NCBI GenBank assembly: GCA_965248155.1
Contig: CBDFIO010000002.1
Span: forward strand, 930,001-994,000
Length of the DNA stretch: 64,000 bases
Reading direction: 5' to 3'
From: RFSX01 sp965248155
Lineage (GTDB): Bacteria; Bacteroidota; Bacteroidia; Chitinophagales; Saprospiraceae
Below, in pieces: positions 27,455-35,467 of the stretch (positions are counted from its first letter, which is position 1; each line of letters opens with the position of its first letter). Both the position numbers and the translations under genes were made by a program. The notes beneath the pieces are model-generated. The model had not been told where the DNA came from. It searched no databases and saw only the letters and a program-made list of their open reading frames with translations.

Positions 27455-28279
27455 ATGAAGTCAATTCTAAATATATCTATCCTTCTCAGTATCGTATTTA
27501 TCTCTTGTGAAGAACAAATGGTGCCTATACCCGAATTCACAGTTCCTGAAACCAATAAGGTCGTCTTAATTGAGGAACTTACAGGAGTGAGCTGCCCCAA
27601 TTGTCCACGAGGAGTTGCTGCCATTGAAGCCATTCTAACCAAATTTGAAGGACTAGTTGTGACATACGGTGTTCATGGGGAGTTGCAGTCAGAACCTAAG
27701 TCTAACAGTAAGTATGATTTTAGGAATGAAGATGCTTTTGAACTGGAGATATTTCTTCTTCCATTCTGGGGCAAACCTTCCGCTGCAATCAATAGAGTCT
27801 TTTTCGAAGGAGAAGACAATGCAACGACAACGAGTGTTGATCTTTGGTCATCTTTTGTAGAAGATGAATTAACTAAACCCCAGCAATTGGACATCGCGGT
27901 AAATTCTGACTACAATGAAGGGACAAGGACAGCAACCATCAACATAGGGGTAACGACTTTAGCCGCTATCTCAGAAAGCATTCAGTTGAATGTAGCCATT
28001 ACTGAAAGTAATCTTATTGACCCTCAAGATGATGTCAATACAACCATCGAAGATTTTGTTCACAAACATGTTCTAAAAGATATGTTGACTCAAATATTAG
28101 GAGACGAAATCGGAAGAGATGTTAGTGCTAATGAAAGTTTAACCAAAAGCTACTCTTATACTGTACCTGCTGAATTAAATGGAGAGTGGCTGGTAGAAAA
28201 CATGGAGATCATTGCATTCGTCACATCTACAAATCATGATGGAGAAGTATTACAGGCAGGAAGCATACATTTGGATTAA
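27455..28279 (+). CDS. Omp28-related lipoprotein with thioredoxin-like fold
   Basis: This 274-residue lipoprotein has the signal MKSILNISILLSIVFISC, giving cysteine 18. ATG 27455 is preferred over an upstream in-frame ATG at 27410 that overlaps the DUF6029 gene. The core reads VVLIEELTGVSCPNCPRGVAAIEAI, a CxxC motif at the start of a helix as in the thioredoxin fold. The C-terminal part is the beta-rich Omp28 region. It is predicted to be anchored in the outer membrane with a redox-capable CPNC site. The DUF6029-Omp28 pairing is common in the phylum. The substrate is unknown. Confidence 0.85.
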   Translation: MKSILNISILLSIVFISCEEQMVPIPEFTVPETNKVVLIEELTGVSCPNCPRGVAAIEAILTKFEGLVVTYGVHGELQSEPKSNSKYDFRNEDAFELEIFLLPFWGKPSAAINRVFFEGEDNATTTSVDLWSSFVEDELTKPQQLDIAVNSDYNEGTRTATINIGVTTLAAISESIQLNVAITESNLIDPQDDVNTTIEDFVHKHVLKDMLTQILGDEIGRDVSANESLTKSYSYTVPAELNGEWLVENMEIIAFVTSTNHDGEVLQAGSIHLD

Positions 28280-28304
28280 GTCATAATAGACTGTGCAAAT
28301 GATA

Positions 28305-28312
28305 TATCTTTG
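28305..28312 (+). promoter_or_regulatory. -7 promoter element before pheT
   Basis: TATCTTTG matches the Bacteroidota -7 consensus TAnnTTTG and lies 26 bases before the pheT ATG. No clear TTG -33 element is seen at the usual distance. Confidence 0.5.
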
Positions 28313-28338
28313 CGCTTCTTTTAATAATTAATGAGAGT

Positions 28339-30771
28339 ATGAAGATTTCGTTGAATTGGTTGAAAAGGTATATTGATATTGATATTCCTGTTGATAAGTT
28401 ATCTGAAATATTAACAGATATAGGTCTTGAAGTTGAGGGTACAGAAGTTTTTGAACCTATCAAAGGTAGTCTTAAGGGGATAGTTGTTGGGGAGATTATT
28501 GAGGCCGTCAAACATCCGAATGCAGACAAGCTTTCACTTACAAAAGTAGATATCGGGGGAGATGAAAATCTTCAGATAGTATGTGGCGCACCTAATGTTG
28601 CCAAAGGCCAAAAAATCCTTGTAGCCACAATAGGAACTAGCTTGTATGATGAAGAGGAAAAAGAATGGAAAATTAAAAAAGGAAAAATCAGAGGTGAGCT
28701 TTCAGAAGGAATGATATGTTCTGAAATCGAATTAGGCCTTGGAGAAGATCATTCAGGAATTATGGTTCTTCCTGAAGACGTAAAATCAGGAACACTCGCC
28801 AAAGATTATTTCAATATTAACAATGATTATGTTTTTGATATTGGCTTGACACCTAATAGATCTGATGCAACATCTCATCTTGGAGTTGCAAAAGATTTGG
28901 CAGCATATTTTAGAATAAATGAAGACTGGACTGGTTCTATAAAATTACCGGAATTGAGTCTTTTTAAAATTGATCTCAATTCTGATGAAGTTTCAGTAAT
29001 TGTTGAAGATGACCAGCGATGTCCAAGATATTCAGGAGTCTGTATTTCGGGAATCCAAATTAAATCATCACCGGAATGGATGCAATCTTTACTAAAGGCC
29101 GTTGGAGTTCGTCCGATTAACAACATTGTCGATATTACGAATTTTGTTCTTCATGAGTTGGGTCAGCCTCTACATGCATTTGATAAAGTCAAGATTTCTG
29201 ACAATACAATACGAGTGAAAACATTAAGTCAGAATACCCCTTTTGTAAGTTTGGATGAGCAAGAAAGAAAATTACACAATGAAGATTTGATGATCTGCGA
29301 TGGTCAGAATAGTCCTTTGTGTATAGGAGGCGTATTTGGGGGCTTAAATTCGGGAGTAACAGATCGTACCGAGGGTATATTTCTTGAAGCTGCACATTTT
29401 AATGCTTCTTCTATTCGAAAGAGCAGCACAAGACATTTATTGCGAACAGATGCCGCAAAGATATTCGAAAAAGGGAGCGATCCGAATGGAACTATAGTTG
29501 CATTAAAAAGAGCTGCTTTATTAATGAAAGAATATGCAAATGCTGAAATCACATCAGAAATCGTCGATGTATATCCTAATATTATAGAGCCAAAAGAAAT
29601 CTTGTTAGTCTATGATAAGGTATGTAAGCATATTGGAAATGATCTGGATAAGGAAGAAATTCATAATATTCTGAGAGCTATGAAAATGGAGCTGAAACCT
29701 GTTGATGAAAACAGTGTTTTGGTACGTGTCACAACAGATAAGGCTGACGTTATTAGAGATGTAGATCTTATCGAAGAGATATTAAGAATATATGGTTTTA
29801 ATAAGGTAAAAATACCTTCGAAATTAAGTACGACAATTACGCATAAGGATCATCCTTCTAAACGATCGGCACAAAATATGATATCTGATTTTCTTTCTTC
29901 AAATGGATTCAATGAGATGATGGGGATATCATTAATTGAATCAAGTAAATATGAAGAAGAATTACATAAGAATCTTGTATTTATCAACAATACAAGCAAT
30001 ATACATCTTGATATTATGAGGCCGGATGCGCTAGTAAGTGGTCTTAAAAGTGTAGCCCAGAATATAAATCACCAACAGACGGATCTTAAACTTTATGAAT
30101 TTGGTAGAACGTATTGTCGAAACGGTGAATTCAGTGAGTCTGAATTTCTATCATTGTTCATAACGGGGAAACATAAATCTGAATCATGGAAAAATCATGG
30201 TAATAATGACTCAGATTTTTATGACCTTAAGGGTTGGATTAATGAGGTACTGGCAAAAGTAAACTTGCAAGGCTATAGTGCAGATGAAATTATCGATGAT
30301 CCGGACTTTGAATATGGTTTATCATATTTCTCTGGTAATCAAAAGGTGGGGCAATTTGGACTTTTAAGTAAATTGTCATTATCAAAAGTAGGGATTAGCC
30401 AGGATGTGTATTATGCTATTCTGGATTTCAAAGCACTTTATTTATCATGTAAAAAAGGTCAAACAGAAACAACTGAAATTAGCAAATATCCTTCCGTTAG
30501 ACGAGATTTAGCTCTTGTTATCAATGATGATATTGCTTTTAATAAGATTAAGGACATTACTTTAAAAACAGACAAGAAGATCTTAAAAGATATCGGACTT
30601 TTCGATGTTTATAAAAATGAGAAACAATTGGGTAAAGGAAAAAAATCCTATGCGATTAAATTTGTTTTTCAAGATGATAAAAGAACTTTAAAAGACAAGG
30701 ATGTTGAAAAAGTAATGAATAAATTGGTTAAAGCGTTTGAAAATGAGCTTGAAGCTCAGATCAGGACTTAA
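28339..30771 (+). CDS. pheT: Phenylalanyl-tRNA synthetase beta subunit
   Basis: This 810-residue subunit of the heterotetrameric ligase charges tRNA-Phe and edits mischarged Tyr. The start MKISLNWLKRYIDIDIPVDKL is canonical. The tRNA-binding (EMAP-like) domain follows (VGEIIEAVKHPNADKLSLTKV), then B3/B4 editing (RPINNIVDITNFVLHELGQPLHAFD), B5 and a C-terminal FDX-ACB domain (YPSVRRDLALVINDDIAF...). The length is normal. It has its own promoter element. pheS is not in the window. Confidence 0.97.
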   Translation: MKISLNWLKRYIDIDIPVDKLSEILTDIGLEVEGTEVFEPIKGSLKGIVVGEIIEAVKHPNADKLSLTKVDIGGDENLQIVCGAPNVAKGQKILVATIGTSLYDEEEKEWKIKKGKIRGELSEGMICSEIELGLGEDHSGIMVLPEDVKSGTLAKDYFNINNDYVFDIGLTPNRSDATSHLGVAKDLAAYFRINEDWTGSIKLPELSLFKIDLNSDEVSVIVEDDQRCPRYSGVCISGIQIKSSPEWMQSLLKAVGVRPINNIVDITNFVLHELGQPLHAFDKVKISDNTIRVKTLSQNTPFVSLDEQERKLHNEDLMICDGQNSPLCIGGVFGGLNSGVTDRTEGIFLEAAHFNASSIRKSSTRHLLRTDAAKIFEKGSDPNGTIVALKRAALLMKEYANAEITSEIVDVYPNIIEPKEILLVYDKVCKHIGNDLDKEEIHNILRAMKMELKPVDENSVLVRVTTDKADVIRDVDLIEEILRIYGFNKVKIPSKLSTTITHKDHPSKRSAQNMISDFLSSNGFNEMMGISLIESSKYEEELHKNLVFINNTSNIHLDIMRPDALVSGLKSVAQNINHQQTDLKLYEFGRTYCRNGEFSESEFLSLFITGKHKSESWKNHGNNDSDFYDLKGWINEVLAKVNLQGYSADEIIDDPDFEYGLSYFSGNQKVGQFGLLSKLSLSKVGISQDVYYAILDFKALYLSCKKGQTETTEISKYPSVRRDLALVINDDIAFNKIKDITLKTDKKILKDIGLFDVYKNEKQLGKGKKSYAIKFVFQDDKRTLKDKDVEKVMNKLVKAFENELEAQIRT

Positions 30772-30803
30772 TAATATTTTTAAAAGGTATGATAAAAAAG
30801 AAT

Positions 30804-30811
30804 TATCTTTG
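30804..30811 (+). promoter_or_regulatory. -7 promoter element directly before a start codon
   Basis: TATCTTTG ends only 4 bases before the ATG at 30816. Transcription from this element would start at about the ATG itself, giving a leaderless or nearly leaderless mRNA for the coiled-coil/zapA pair. Confidence 0.5.
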
Positions 30812-30815
30812 TTAG

Positions 30816-31109
30816 ATGAAGGCATTTTCAGAAAATATCGATGCCTTAGAAACTAAACTTACTATTTTCATCCAAAAGTGGAAGGAAATAAACAATCAAA
30901 ATAAAATATTAATTGAAAGGAATAAGCAGCTTGAAGAGGAAATGAAAAGAATGAATCTAGATAATACTGAATTATCCAATAAAAATTCACTAACCGGAGA
31001 TTCTAAAAGTGCTTTTGATCCAACATATATCATAAATGCAATAGATCAGTACGTTCATCAAATTGACGGGTGTATTGAAAAAATAAATATCGAATTGGAT
31101 GGCAGATGA
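30816..31109 (+). CDS. Small coiled-coil protein upstream of zapA
   Basis: This 97-residue hydrophilic protein has a predicted coiled coil over residues 5-50 (LETKLTIFIQKWKEINNQNKILIERNKQL pattern) and a short C-terminal helix. It overlaps the zapA start by 11 bases, so translation is coupled. In the phylum a short coiled-coil protein often precedes zapA. The layout recalls ZapB-like partners of the FtsZ ring, but sequence alone does not prove that role. Confidence 0.65.
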   Translation: MKAFSENIDALETKLTIFIQKWKEINNQNKILIERNKQLEEEMKRMNLDNTELSNKNSLTGDSKSAFDPTYIINAIDQYVHQIDGCIEKINIELDGR

Positions 31110-31392
31110 TAATTTGATATCACACACTATCCATATAGCAGGACAATCATATCCTGTTAGATTGACAGAAGATGAAAAGATTTTGGCTCAGATTATTGAA
31201 AAAGAGCTAAATGAAAAAATCAATGAGTATAGAATAAAATATACTGTTGATAATACACAAAGTATTTTGTCAATGTTGCTTATTACATATGCCTTTGAAC
31301 TTAAAGGTTCAGATCAAAACATATCTTTAAGAGGAGCTGATGAAAAGATCAACAAACTGATCGAGCTGGTATCAGAACAGATTAACTCCTAA
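31099..31392 (+). CDS. zapA: Cell division protein ZapA
   Basis: This 97-residue protein stabilises and bundles FtsZ filaments at the division site. The N-terminal strand block HTIHIAGQSYPVRLTEDEK matches the I-x-I-x-G-x-x-Y-x-V/I pattern of ZapA. A long C-terminal helix follows (QSILSMLLITYAFELK...INKLIELVSEQI) that forms the tetramer coiled coil. It overlaps the upstream coiled-coil gene and precedes rny by about 40 bases. Confidence 0.85.
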   Translation: MADDNLISHTIHIAGQSYPVRLTEDEKILAQIIEKELNEKINEYRIKYTVDNTQSILSMLLITYAFELKGSDQNISLRGADEKINKLIELVSEQINS

Positions 31393-31433
31393 GCTTTCCC
31401 TCCGCTTATCCTTCAAAACTTAAAAATTGAAAT

Positions 31434-33095
31434 ATGGAAATTGGAATAATGACCATCGCCGGATTGGTAGTGGGTGCTATACTTGGTCTTATTATAACAA
31501 ATATATTGGTTAAGAGATCTGCACAAGGGAAAATCGACGAAGCCAATAAAAAGGCAGATTTAACATTAAAGGATGCCGATATTACTGCTAGAAGAAAACT
31601 GGATGAAGCAGATTCAAGAGCTGAAAGAGTAGTCAGTAAGGCCGAGACTAAGAATGAACAAATAAAGCAGAAAAAAATTCAGGAGGCAAAGGATAAATAT
31701 GCCAAATTAAAGCAAGATTATCAGGGATATAAAGTGGACCACAAGGTTGAGATGAAAGAAAGAGAAATGCAAGTCGTTACTCTTGAAAAAGACCTCAAAC
31801 AAAAACAAGATTCTGTAAAAAAAGAAGTTGAATCTATAGAACAGAGGGAAGCAGAAGTTGGTGCGATAAGAGAAAATCTCGAAAAACAACTTAAAATAGT
31901 CGCTAAAAAAAGAGAAGAACTTGATAAGTCTAATGACGAACATATCAAGCAATTGGAGTCCATTTCAAAATTAACTCAAAGTGAGGCTAAAGAAAAACTC
32001 CTTGAAGCTATAAAGGCGAAAGCTGAAACTGAAGCTTTAGCTATTGAAAAAGAATCCATTAACGAAGCAAAGAATCGTGCTGCAAAAGAGGCCAAGAAAA
32101 TAATAATTCAGACCATTCAACGAATGGGTGCTGAATATACTATTGAAAATACCGTCTCAGTATTTAACCTCGATTCCGATGACATTAAAGGTCAGATCAT
32201 CGGAAGAGAAGGTCGTAATATTCGAGCCCTTGAAGCGGCTACAGGTGCTGAGATTATTGTGGACGATACCCCGGAAGCAATTATTATCTCAAGTTTTGAT
32301 CCTATTCGAAGAGAAATCTGTCGACTATCCCTAAAACGACTGGTTGCTGATGGAAGAATACATCCCGCAAAAATTGAAGAAACAGTAGCGAAAGTCAAAA
32401 AACAACTCGAAGAACAAATAAAAGAAATTGGAGAAAGAACAGTTATCGATCTTGATATTCATGGATTGCCTGCTGCAATTATAAAGATGGTAGGTCGAAT
32501 GAGATTCAGATCATCCTATGGTCAGAATCTTCTTAAACACTCCATAGAAACTGCCACTCTTTGTAGTGTTATGGCTTCTGAGTTGGGTATGAATCCTAAA
32601 CAAATCAAAATGGCTAAGCGAGCCGGTTTGTTGCATGATATAGGAAAAGTGGCAGAAGAAGAATCTGAATTATCACACGCGTTACTAGGTATGCAAATGC
32701 TCGAAAAAGTTAAAGAGCATGCCGTTATTTTAAACGCTGTTGGAGCTCACCACGATGAAATCGAAATGAATAATATCATTTCTCCGCTTGTACAAGCCTG
32801 TGATGCCATATCCGGAGCAAGACCTGGAGCAAGAAGAGAAATACTCGAAAGTTATCTAAAACGAATTGGAGAGCTTGAAGAACTCGCTCTTTCCTACGAT
32901 GGCGTTGAAAAAGCCTATGCTATTCAAGCAGGAAGAGAATTAAGAGTCATCGTTGAAAGCGCGAAAGTAAGCGATTCATTTGCTGATGATCTGGCATTCA
33001 TGATCTCTCAAAAAATTCAGGATGAGATGCAATACCCCGGACAAGTTAAGGTGACTGTTATCCGGGAAAAACGAGCAACTGCGATAGCTAGATAA
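31434..33095 (+). CDS. rny: Ribonuclease Y
   Basis: This 553-residue membrane-anchored endoribonuclease starts mRNA decay. An N-terminal membrane helix (IAGLVVGAILGLIITNILV) is followed by a long charged coiled coil (residues 30-235), a KH domain with GQIIGREGRNIRALE, and an HD phosphohydrolase domain with RAGLLHDIGKVAEEE. The C-terminal region (VEKAYAIQAGRELRVIVE) is typical. It is slightly longer than the usual ~520 residues because of the coiled coil. The long acidic and lysine-rich stretch makes open frames on the opposite strand that are not genes. Confidence 0.97.
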   Translation: MEIGIMTIAGLVVGAILGLIITNILVKRSAQGKIDEANKKADLTLKDADITARRKLDEADSRAERVVSKAETKNEQIKQKKIQEAKDKYAKLKQDYQGYKVDHKVEMKEREMQVVTLEKDLKQKQDSVKKEVESIEQREAEVGAIRENLEKQLKIVAKKREELDKSNDEHIKQLESISKLTQSEAKEKLLEAIKAKAETEALAIEKESINEAKNRAAKEAKKIIIQTIQRMGAEYTIENTVSVFNLDSDDIKGQIIGREGRNIRALEAATGAEIIVDDTPEAIIISSFDPIRREICRLSLKRLVADGRIHPAKIEETVAKVKKQLEEQIKEIGERTVIDLDIHGLPAAIIKMVGRMRFRSSYGQNLLKHSIETATLCSVMASELGMNPKQIKMAKRAGLLHDIGKVAEEESELSHALLGMQMLEKVKEHAVILNAVGAHHDEIEMNNIISPLVQACDAISGARPGARREILESYLKRIGELEELALSYDGVEKAYAIQAGRELRVIVESAKVSDSFADDLAFMISQKIQDEMQYPGQVKVTVIREKRATAIAR

Positions 33096-33259
33096 GGAAA
33101 AGTTGGATTTAGACATTTTTCTAAAGATTTTGTGACTATTTTTTATTCTGAGACTGTTGTTGTATAGAGTTTCAGTACTGGTATTAGGCCATATGACAAA
33201 ATTATTTTTTGCCTGATTTGGTGATTTAAAATCTAATGTGGTTTCAATTCTTATAATCT
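33096..33259. other. Gap after rny
   Basis: No gene, promoter or repeat that I can support is visible here. The stretch is AT-rich and leads to the hairpin at 33260. Confidence 0.4.
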
Positions 33260-33290
33260 TCGATTAAGCTTTTTTTAAAAGCTTAATCGA
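33260..33290. terminator. Perfect 14-bp hairpin downstream of rny
   Basis: TCGATTAAGCTTTT and AAAAGCTTAATCGA are separated by TTT. The stem is perfect but AT-rich and has no T run after it on the plus strand. It could be a terminator for rny or a protein-binding palindrome. The -33 element of the next promoter starts 4 bases after it. Confidence 0.5.
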
Positions 33291-33293
33291 ATC

Positions 33294-33323
33294 TTGGTAT
33301 TACTCTTCAAATACATACCTTTG
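33294..33323 (+). promoter_or_regulatory. Promoter of the truncated atpB
   Basis: TTG at 33294-33296 and TACCTTTG at 33316-33323, separated by 19 bases, fit the Bacteroidota consensus closely. It would start transcription just upstream of the signal-peptide ATG at 33351, so the broken gene still has an intact promoter. Confidence 0.6.
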
Positions 33324-33350
33324 CAGCGATTTTTAAAGGCTTTTGAATTG

Positions 33351-33893
33351 ATGTATATAAAAACATTTCTTACGACAATTTTATTCCTTTTTGCCATTTC
33401 AATATATGGACAAGATGATGAGGTAAAAAAACATGATGATGAGCATACATCAGAAACTAGTCCATGTGGATCACATGATGAAGGATTTGATCCGGGAGCA
33501 ACAGCCTTTCATCATATCGCAGACGCCAATGTCTATAGCATAGGTCCACTGCAAGTACCGTTACCATGTATTCTTTATAATAAAGATTCAGGATGGGATA
33601 TTTTTTTATCAAGCAAATTCGGTTTCAACCGCTTAGGCTATGGCGAGGGTCATTACGCTTACAAAGGTTATGTTTTGGACGGGGGTACTGTTAAAATGAT
33701 AGCTGATCCCTCTTTTCCAAAAGAAAAAACCGAGATAAAAGGTATCTATCACGATGATGAAGCCAAAGCATTTGTTTGTTTTGGTGATCAGGTATATCCT
33801 ACTTATTCAAAGAGCACAGCAGACTTCGGTTTGTTTGGAGGAAGAATTACGCCTTTTTTCTTTCTTACATTTAATGTTAGCATGTTGATAACT
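33351..33893 (+). pseudogene. atpB: ATP synthase F0 subunit a, 5' part only
   Basis: This frame begins with a signal peptide (MYIKTFLTTILFLFAISIYGQ), as Bacteroidota AtpB proteins do, and then shows their periplasmic extension: a His-rich segment, FHHIADANVYSIGPLQVPLPCILYNKDSGWDIF, YKGYVLDGG, and the start of the first helix (FNVSMLI). It breaks off there, at the junction with an IS3 fragment. All proton-channel helices and the essential arginine are missing. It cannot work as subunit a. A complete copy must exist elsewhere if the organism uses this ATP synthase. No other atp gene is adjacent. Confidence 0.7.
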
Positions 33894-34147
33894 CATGCTG
33901 CCGTATTGTAAACATCGGATGGTATTTTGTCGCTGATTCCTGAGTGTCTTCTTTTCTCATTGTAGTATTCAAAGTAATCTCTCACCATTTTGTATAATTG
34001 TATACCATCTTCAGGTGGGTTCAAATAGATTTTCTCGTATTTGATGCTTTTCCACAATGTTTCAATAAAGGCATTGTCAGTTGCTCTTCCTTTGCTGTCC
34101 ATGCTCAACTTTATAGGCTTATCTTCATGCAATTGGGGTAACTCCAT
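33893..34147 (-). pseudogene. 3' fragment of an IS3-family transposase
   Basis: These 84 residues match the C-terminal end of IS3 OrfB integrase domains (SMDSKGRATDNAFIETLW, with the third catalytic acid E, then YFEYYNEKRRHSGISDKIPSDVYN). The first two catalytic aspartates and OrfA are missing. It is not a copy of the complete IS3 element at 37092, because the two sequences clearly differ. Its 3' end abuts the truncated atpB and its 5' end abuts the S74-like remnant, so it joins two broken genes. Confidence 0.85.
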
Positions 34148-34158
34148 TCATTCCATAT

Positions 34159-34690
34159 TGATGTACGGGGCACAGATGATAATACAGATGGTGGGATGTT
34201 CCAATTAGCTACACCATCAGAAAGTCATTTTTTAAGATTCTTTAGTGGTAGCGGCACATTTCCAAACCCAGCAATTATATGGGATCAGGGAGATTCTTTT
34301 CGTCTTGCTACTAATGCAGGCGGATCCAATGAACTATTGAATCTCAAATCTGATGGTACAATGTATTTGAATTCTAACAATGGGATTGCACTGGACCAAG
34401 GTAATCGGCCTTTGACTACTCGTTGATGGGATCCTTTCACAAGTGGACCCTATAATAGTCTTGGCTGTTGGGCTGTTTTTATGGAATCCGACTACCTAAC
34501 ATTTGGCAAGCCCGATCTTAGTAATCAGGGATTTCAATTTGTGAGCTACAATGCTGATAGAACATGCTGATGTGCAAATGAGTTTGAAAGACAGCAAATT
34601 AGGTCTGAACAACATTGATCCCCAATATTTACTTGATGTGAATGGCGATGTGAATTTTACAGGCAGCTTGCGAACAAATACCATAGTACT
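34159..34690 (+). pseudogene. Remnant of a tail-fibre/S74-type surface protein
   Basis: The frame reads HIDVRGTDDNTDGGMFQLATPSESHFLRFFSGS...IALDQGNRPLTTR, is cut by TGA at 34424, and goes on with WDPFTSGPYNSLGCWAVFMESDYLTFGKPDLSNQGFQFVSYNADR. After a further frame change it continues as DVQMSLKDSKLGLNNIDPQYLLDVNGDVNFTGSLRTN. The last phrase is typical of the region before the Peptidase_S74 (endosialidase chaperone) domain in Bacteroidota surface proteins. No start, chaperone or sorting domain remains. It resembles, at the family level, the intact gene at 61105-62766. Confidence 0.65.
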
Positions 34691-34708
34691 TACTTTCTTT
34701 TGAAACCA

Positions 34709-35467
34709 TCATATCTTATAATTAATTCCAACTGAAAAATAGTAAACATTTATTGTTCCATAGGGAACAAAATCCGAAGTGAATTTATTTAGTAAAACAT
34801 CAGACAAATATTGATAAGAAATACCTCCTAAGACGCTAAAACGCCTATTAAAATCATATATATAATTCAATCTCAACCTTATACCTAATCTGGACGTATT
34901 TCTTGAAATGGTCTGTAGAAAGGAAAAAGGACCTCCATAAAGAGTTACCATTCTTGTAAAAGGAATTCTATCATCAGAATTAACTAAATAATCCTTAGCG
35001 ACAGCAAAATCGAAAATATTATAGACCACTCCCAATCCAAATTCAAAGTTATTAACAGAATGATACCCTGATAATCCAAATTCATAGAAGGATAACCTAT
35101 CTACTACTTCAACGAATTCATAAGGAGGAGAAGTTTCAAAAACAGGTAATCCATTAATTTCATATAATCTTTCAGATTTACCCCCATAACTATCATGCAT
35201 AAAGCTCAATCCAAAATTAAGTTTCGTCTTCAATGTCATTCCAATTTCAAATTGAACTTTAAGATCATTGTAACGCCTTTTTAATTCAGCATTATCAAAA
35301 TGAAAAAATCCTATAGGATGGATATAATCATATCTCTTTATTGGATTAAAATGGCTAGAGGAGAATCCCAATTCTGTTCTTATCCAAATCTTACTTTGAT
35401 TAAAAGCAGAAATCGAAAATAGAAATAAATTAAATATAGTAAAGAAAGTTTTTATACTTAATGAAAT
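34709..35467 (-). CDS. Outer-membrane beta-barrel protein, possible AUU start
   Basis: A frame ending at 34709 encodes alternating hydrophobic strands with aromatic girdles (KLNFGLSFMHDSYGG, FEFGLGVVYNIFDF) and ends YFSVGINYKI, as barrel proteins do. The first common start is a TTG at 35371, but the frame stays open upstream and encodes a signal peptide (SIKTFFTIFNLFLFSISAFNQ). The only plausible initiator there is ATT at 35465-35467, overlapping the upstream stop as TAATT where TAATG is usual. It is either an AUU start with coupled translation or a gene that lost its ATG. The family is unknown. Confidence 0.6.
   Translation of the reverse strand: MSLSIKTFFTIFNLFLFSISAFNQSKIWIRTELGFSSSHFNPIKRYDYIHPIGFFHFDNAELKRRYNDLKVQFEIGMTLKTKLNFGLSFMHDSYGGKSERLYEINGLPVFETSPPYEFVEVVDRLSFYEFGLSGYHSVNNFEFGLGVVYNIFDFAVAKDYLVNSDDRIPFTRMVTLYGGPFSFLQTISRNTSRLGIRLRLNYIYDFNRRFSVLGGISYQYLSDVLLNKFTSDFVPYGTINVYYFSVGINYKI

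Noticed and set aside
31393..31433. 6S RNA next to zapA
   Set aside because: In proteobacteria ssrS lies beside zapA, but the gap to rny here is only about 40 bases, too short for a 6S RNA.
31707..31963. Antisense frames of about 80 codons rich in Phe, Leu and Ser inside rny
   Set aside because: They are shadows of the Lys/Glu-rich coiled coil of RNase Y on the other strand.
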